Assembly: GCA_039602395.1 (NCBI GenBank)
Contig: JBCNJP010000017.1
Span: 10,306,871-10,370,870, forward strand
Direction of reading: 5' to 3'
Length of the DNA stretch: 64,000 bases
DNA from: Deinandra increscens subsp. villosa
Taxonomy: Eukaryota > Streptophyta > Magnoliopsida > Asterales > Asteraceae
Positions 59,019 through 64,000 of this stretch are shown piece by piece. The translations under genes were made by a program, and so were the position numbers. Within the stretch, counting starts at the first letter, position 1. Each line of letters begins with the position of its first letter. The notes under the pieces were generated by a model. The model searched no databases, was not told where the DNA came from, and saw nothing but the letters and a program-made list of their open reading frames with translations.

Positions 59019-59137
59019 GTAGGTTGAGATATGTTTAGATAGGCATGTGTTGGTTTCCTATTGTTTTGATGTTTTTTTCCCTCATATCTTTTGCTAGCCC
59101 CGTTAATATAGTTGTCTTTTTCCGTTCAAAAAAATTG
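59019..59137 (+). mobile_element. LINE 3' tail
   Basis: GTTAATATAGTTGTC, then TTTTTCCGTTCAAAAAAA is typical of the 3' end and poly(A) of plant L1 elements. 5'-truncated. It sits exactly where the Copia LTR breaks off, but the missing LTR part does not resume after the poly(A), so a deletion also occurred. Confidence 0.55.
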
Positions 59138-59139
59138 TA

Positions 59140-60327
59140 TGTTTTTATAATAAAGTGTAGAGGAATTCTACCGACTTATTGCGTCGATTAGGAGCTTCAA
59201 TTTGAGGAAGATGTTTCAAACATGATGTCTGTCAACAAAGGATTTCACACAGAGCTAGATCAAAGCCTATTTAAGTAGTTCTATATATTTACATACTATC
59301 GATTCCAACTCACCCGCTAACACCATATTTGCTACTCAACTAACAAATTTAATGTTTTCTTCGTCATATCAACCTTAGGAATCCATCGATTGCAACTAAC
59401 ATGCTAAAATAGTTGTATGTGATCTAGATATATAGTTCGCAATTGTCGAAGAACATACATTGAAAAAACGAACGAAAAGTAAAACCTCATGTTTGAACAA
59501 GAAACTAATAGGTTTAATCTTTAGTTACTAAACTTTAGGATCGTGGGTGTTACCGAGTACCCTGAACAAGATTAGTTATAAGCAAAACCAGACGAAAACA
59601 AGTTAAGCTTCACTCACTCACTTAATTAGTTGTTTGTATGACTTGAAACGATTATGCTTGGGTAAACTAATTGATTGCAAATATGAGAGAACTAAAGTAA
59701 AGAAAATCGGCACTATATTGCATTAACTAAACAACGATTACAAGTTACAAGCATATCGGTAAATTGGTGAATTGGTGAGTAAACCAGTGAGCTAGCTATG
59801 TTATATATAATGCTAAGGGAAATCATGGAGAGCCCTTGATTTGCATCTAGATCATCTAAAACCGTTAAGTACATGGAGTTAATGACCTAGAACCAAGAAA
59901 CATTCTTTATTGGACGATGTTGTTTCTTGAATAGATTGACTTGATCTTCTGAGGAGATATCTTGCTTTTAGTGTTTCAGACCTGCAGCTGATGACTTTAT
60001 GTGTCAGGAAGAAAATAACAGTACAATGATTTTTCTGGTTGAACTCTCCTTCCGGCTGGAACTCGTGTTCACCCGGAAACTGTATTTCTTCCGGCTCATG
60101 TATTCTTCCGATTGATCTACTGCTTCCGCTTGATATCAAAGCTTCCGGTTCATCTTCATTCACCCACTAACTCTTTGTCTCTTCAGGAGGATGGCTTCCG
60201 GTTGAACTTTAGCCTGATCAACAACACTCAAGCATTCAACCGGAGCTCCCAATTAATTTTACCCTTACATAAACACATTCGTATCACCGGAAAGGCAAGG
60301 AGGTCAACATGACATGTTTTACTACAC
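59140..60327. repeat. Intergenic sequence with TTCCGG motif cluster
   Basis: No gene recognised. Between about 60047 and 60293 the hexamer-like CTTCCGG or CCGGAA occurs about eight times (CTTCCGGCTG, ACCCGGAAAC, CTTCCGGTTC, CACCGGAAAGG), irregularly spaced, reminiscent of the GCGAAACT array in the Tekay LTR. Possibly part of an unrecognised LTR. Confidence 0.4.
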
Positions 60328-60330
60328 TTA

Positions 60331-61076
60331 GGTGATGTTTGGTTCGTCTGTTCCATTTGGTGCTAAATGAATAAGCTGTCTGTATGGTAAAGAAGTGCTG
60401 AATTAATAAGGTGCTGAATCATAATGTGCTGTTTGTTTGGACATCTGAATGAATGTATAATCAAACAAAAAAAAACACTAACAAATCATTGTGAGAACAA
60501 AAAAAAATCTATCTTTTTCTTTCATTTAGCTTGTCCCATATTGGTGTGGGAACAAAACACCTAAATTTTCCTTCATTACCTTGTCCCATATTGGTGTGGG
60601 AATAAAAACTCTTAGTTTTTTCTTTCATTTAGTTTGTCCCACATTGATGTGGGAACAAAAACATGGTTAGCTTATATATGAAAACCTACATGACATAATA
60701 AGTTCTAATGTTGTGTTTTACTCCGATATCTATCCGCGCGCAGGGGGGGGGGGTGCAAATTTGGTAAAATTGCCTTCCCGTCCGTACGACCTGCGGACAC
60801 GAATGCAGCTCCGAAAACTGGGGGCGAGCACAAGTTTCGTTTTTTGGTGTCATTTGTTTCATCTCAGCCCCGTTTTTTTTCGTTTTCATTCCCAGCCCTC
60901 GTCCCGTCGTCCCTTCAGCACCTCGTCTGGATGAAAAAGGCTCCCGTCTTTGGCTTTTTCGGTCAGACGGGAATGCTTTTTCGGTCAGCTAGTTCGCGCC
61001 CAACCAAACACACCCATATGATAAAACGTCTAATTCGGTCAGCTATTTTGCCCATTAAGGCGAAACAAACAAGCCC
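60331..61076. mobile_element. Harbinger-like MITE, 746 bp, TTA duplication
   Basis: Ends GGTGATGTTTGGTTCGTC and (reverse complement) GGGCTTGTTTGTTTCGCC. TTA flanks both sides (60328-60330 and 61077-61079). The interior includes GTGTTTGG-like ends (CCAACCAAACACACCC near 61001), so two MITEs may be nested. A triple repeat with CTTGTCCCATATTGGTGTGG lies at about 60531-60660. Confidence 0.6.
60531..60660 (+). repeat. Three copies of TTGTCCCAYATTGRTGTGGGAA
   Basis: Copies at about 60532, 60583 and 60632, each containing TCCCA...TGGGA and spaced by about 50 bp. The hexamer pair can form a short hairpin. Confidence 0.75.
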
Positions 61077-61082
61077 TTACTT

Positions 61083-61415
61083 GAAATATATCCTTTTTTT
61101 GGTTGGGTTGGCTCCTACTATTCCAAGATCTCGCCAATTAGTTAACCATAGACATATGTTAGTCAATGGTCGTATAGTAGATATATCAAATTATCGCTGC
61201 AAACTCCGAGATACTTTGCGGCTATGGATGAACAAAAATCTATAGCTCTAATTTAGATTTCTATCGATTCATCCCCTCATGTGGAATTGCCAAACCATTT
61301 AACTTTTCAACCATTCCAATATACGGGATTAGTCAATCAAATAAAAGATAATAAATAAGTCATCTTGAAAATTAATGAATTGTTATTTGTAGAATATTGT
61401 TCTCGTCAGATAAAC
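61083..61415 (+). pseudogene. rps4: Plastid rps4 fragment in nuclear DNA (NUPT)
   Basis: Plus-strand translation resembles the C-terminal part of chloroplast ribosomal protein S4: YILF, GLAPTIPRSRQLVNHRHM, LVNGRIVDISNYRCK, then after a stop DSSPHVELPNHLTFQ and a final LNELLFVEYCSRQ-like end. It carries stops and frame breaks, so it is old and non-functional. S4 binds 16S rRNA in the plastid small subunit. Surroundings are nuclear transposons, which supports a plastid-to-nucleus insertion. The segment begins just after the Harbinger-like MITE's TTA. Confidence 0.85.
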
Positions 61416-61469
61416 GTAACAAAAATGAAATAAAAACTAATTAGAATAACACATAGGATTAATCTTTAG

Positions 61470-61795
61470 TTGTTAAACGTGTCAAAGTCTACTAATTATT
61501 TTATGAAGTTTTATTTAAGTTTTGTTTACTTTAGGAAGCCAGTTATATTTTCTAGGTGAATAAGTTTAGAGAGTTCTATATATAGGGATTAGATCATTGT
61601 AATTTTATTAATTCCTTTTTCATTGTAATTAAGTATAGTATACTAGTTTGATTTGATAAAAAGAAAGAGTTATAGTGTACTAGTTTGATTTGATAAAAAA
61701 AGAGTCGAGGGTTTGTCCCCTGTATTCTTGTGTTCGTGAGTTCATTGATTTTGACCACCTTGGCCAATACTTGTTATAAGAGCTATGGTGTAGCT
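61470..61795 (+). repeat. Possible degraded Copia LTR with primer-site-like end
   Basis: TATATATAGGGATTAG and a leader are followed near 61772 by TTGTTATAAGAGCTATGG, similar to the Copia end plus TATCAGAGC primer site. A 36-40 bp tandem duplication (AGTTTGATTTGATAAAAA) lies at about 61640-61705. Boundaries unclear. Confidence 0.35.
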
Positions 61796-62079
61796 CATAC
61801 CCGAGAAGAAAGGTCGGGAATCAAAGACTTGGTTATATGAAGATCAAGGATCGACTATCGAAGACGGAGAACAAAATAAAAAACTTAGTGCATGTTTAAT
61901 TGTGGAAAATGTTTTTTAGTTTTCCATTTCTAATTTTTTTAGAAAATGAAAGGGGTTTTCCATCTCTAGAAAACACATATAATTTTTTGAAAACGCGTTT
62001 AAAATTGAAAGATAGAATTTTCATTTTCCATATTAAAAACTAGAAAACATGTTCAAATCTACTTGTTTTTTGAAAACCC

Positions 62080-62515
62080 AACACCCGGACCCGACCCGAC
62101 CGCAAGACCGCACCGACCGGACCCGCACCCCGACCGGACCCCTCGCCCCGACCGGTTCGAGGTCATGTCCGGTCGAGTCTGGGGGTCGGGTCGCTCCGCG
62201 GTTGGGTCGGGTCGGTCCAGGGGACGGGTCGGTCTGGGGGTCGGGTATGGCTCAGGGGTCGGGTATGGCCCAGGGTCGGGTCGAGTCGGGTCTGGGGTTT
62301 GGGTCCGGGAGTCAAGTTCGGTCCAGAGTTCGGGTCCGGTCGGTCGGGTCTGGGGCTCGGGTCCGCTCCGGTCCGGGTGTCGGGTCAAGTTCGGGGGTCG
62401 GGTCGGGTCGGGTCCGGGGTCCAGTTCGGTCTGGGGTTCGGGTCCGGTCGGGGTTTGAGTTCGGTCCGGGGTTCGGGTCCGGGGTTATCGGTTCGGTCGG
62501 GGTTCGGGTCGGTGA
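62080..62515. repeat. GGGTC/GACCC-rich minisatellite
   Basis: About 430 bp of imperfect 6-10 bp units (GGGTCGGGTC, GGGTCTGGGG, TCGGGTCCG). The first about 80 bp is C-rich on the plus strand (GACCCGACCCGACC) and the rest is G-rich, so the two parts are inverted with respect to each other. Strongly GC-rich in AT-rich surroundings. The long reading frames across it are simple repeats, not genes. Confidence 0.85.
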
Positions 62516-62599
62516 CAAAGAGAAAAAAGAAATTATATACATAACATTTGACATTGAAAAGAAATAGAAAGAAATAGTGTATTTTTACTTTCTTAGGTT

Positions 62600-64000
62600 T
62601 TAGGTTTTGACCACATGTTTTTTGGTTTTATACACTATAGTCCCTCTTTTTTTTCACTACAATTTTTAAGTTTATGCTCTTTTGGTTTTATAGTTTCTGG
62701 GTTTAATTAGGTGTTTTTTATTATCACGACTGCCACCGCCATCGCTACCGCCGGCCCTGCCGCCGCCCCCTCTAGTCGCCGCCGCAGTTCGTCGGCGCCT
62801 TGACTTGGGCGACTGTTGTTGTCGCCTCACGGGTCTTCACTTATTGCTTTCAATTAGCTCGAGTGTTGACCAGTTGGGGTTGTCAAAAGTTGTGTTGAAA
62901 AGGTGATCAAATGATTTTCAGCGGATCCGTTTGTTCCATTCAGGTTGTCTCATCTAGGTCTCATCAAGATCAATCTCAAAACCTTATGGTTGTGTTTTAT
63001 ATATTTATCTGAATTAATTGTAATTGGATCACTGGTATGGAATACCTGACTCGTCTAAAAGTTTTAAAATTCGTTCGTCATTTCCGCAAACGATTATTCG
63101 ATGTAATAATTATTTGATAAACTAATATATATAAAATATGATTTTATATTAATTCGTCAAAATTTTATTTTTGACCTAAACGAGTCGTAGATTTCCAACA
63201 ATTCTGACAACAAAATTCGTAAACCTAGCTTAGTAATCTTGAAATAGAGGAAATCTGAAAGCAACCTCTTGTATAAAGATGAATCGAAACAACTTAGCTG
63301 ATCAATTGGAGCTGCACAATGTTCATACGATCTAGGAATGTTTAACATCAACGCTTAACTACAAAACAACAAAAAAGCGCAATCAGATCAAAACCAGGTC
63401 GAAGACATAGATCGCAAAACAGAGATGAATCATCTTCTACGTTTGTTGATTAAAGAAAAAACGTTCATCCTTGCTTTGAGCACCTTCTGCACCGTTGAAA
63501 CCTGAAATAGATTACTTGAGAGAGAGAGAGGGTTTTGAAATTAGAAAGAAAGGATTCAAAATTCATGTTGGTGTGGACGATTCAAATTTCAAATGGATGA
63601 CATCGAAGGATTCTCTACTTTGTAACCTAAAAAGGAATGATTCTCTAAAACATGAAAAAGAAGGAAAATAATTGGTCAAAACGGTAGAAACTTGTCCCGG
63701 TGGTATTTTCTGGCTTTTTCAACTTGTACATAAGGCTTCATAATTTATACCTCTTAAAATTCAAATTAAAGGGTTCTCTCTCCAATATGTATATTAAGAT
63801 ATATATAGAGAAAGGGTAAAATGAAAACCACTCCGAGTTGGGAATTTTTTTTTTAGGTTATAGGCAATCCTTATATATATATTAAGATATATATAGAGAA
63901 ATGGTGATTCTTTAGGTTATAGGCAATCCTTAGGTGGAAAAAAATCAAAAAAACGTCTCGGGAATTTTTTTTTTTAAAATGTCAAAAAACGCTCTTGTTA
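62600..64000. other. No gene recognised; small repeats near the window end
   Basis: A CCG-rich stretch (62735-62800) and a leader-like block with a GA run (63517-63529) are present, with no recognisable protein. At 63786-63975, three short blocks are each duplicated: TATTAAGATATATATAGAGA, AGGTTATAGGCAATCCTTA (63855 and 63914) and GGAATTTTTTTTT. Confidence 0.5.

Noticed and set aside
59879..60163. 94-codon minus-strand frame
   Set aside because: No domain; overlaps the TTCCGG motif cluster and looks like chance.
62049..62567. Long open frames in both strands across the GGGTC repeat
   Set aside because: Simple-sequence translation of a GC-rich minisatellite; same quality in several frames.
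1..64000. CRISPR array, bacterial operon, tRNA or rRNA genes
   Set aside because: None seen. tRNA-like pieces are SINE-type boxes without full cloverleafs; sequence is plant nuclear.

Overview
This is eukaryotic plant nuclear DNA: AT-rich, with plant LTR retrotransposons, plant-specific host genes (a DUF1262 gene with an intron, and a small Cys-rich OCTOPUS/DUF740-like gene), SINEs, MITEs and a degenerate plastid rps4 insertion. The element types suggest a eudicot, perhaps Asteraceae; that family guess rests on general resemblance only. A run of exactly 500 N (40247-40746) marks an assembly gap, so order across it is provisional.

Layout. 1-629: reversed end of a Tekay-like LTR. 630-6829: decayed Athila-type Ty3/Gypsy pol, its 3' noncoding region and an LTR. 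That LTR is followed by a tRNA-Asp-type primer-binding site and a gag fragment, so two internal regions share one LTR. 6975-8081: the gag fragment is fused in frame to the RNase H end of a Ty1/Copia element (LTR 8076-8315). About 8790-20400: minus-strand Helitron with a hairpin-CTAG 3' end, B3-like gene pieces and PIF1-type helicase remnants. It is interrupted by a 2.65 kb solo LTR (13614-16264) and cut on the right by a 5'-truncated Tekay chromovirus (about 20445-27245). The Tekay LTR carries a dense GCGAAACT motif array. 27246-28355: end of a Tat-like element.

28.4-39.3 kb is a gene-poor bed of small elements, many with exact target-site duplications: three Mutator-like MITEs, two tRNA-type SINEs, a hAT element with a transposase remnant, Harbinger-like MITEs, and a GCTCG-rich hAT element with a MULE MITE nested in it. 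One intact host gene lies here, on the minus strand (34327-35124). A LINE ORF1 fragment leads into the gap, and a deleted Copia element follows it.

42.1-54.2 kb: a DUF1262 gene on the minus strand (exons 53959-53643 and 49407-48516) has a clean splice join, a 4.2 kb intron full of transposons and one premature TGA. A duplicated exon-1/promoter fragment lies at 42.1-42.6 kb. Between them, 44.2-48.1 kb holds fragments of unrelated genes (kinesin motor, FGGY sugar kinase, others) on one strand, as in a gene-capturing transposon.

54649-59018: a decayed Copia element, sibling of the 7.5-8.3 kb fragment. Its 5' flank CATAT equals the 3' flank of that fragment, suggesting a rearrangement. 59-64 kb: LINE tail, Harbinger-like MITE, plastid rps4 remnant, possible Copia LTR, and a GGGTC-rich minisatellite.

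No operon-like or enzymatic system is encoded. The interest is in transposon structure: a chimeric open frame, nested elements, gene capture and repeat arrays in LTRs.
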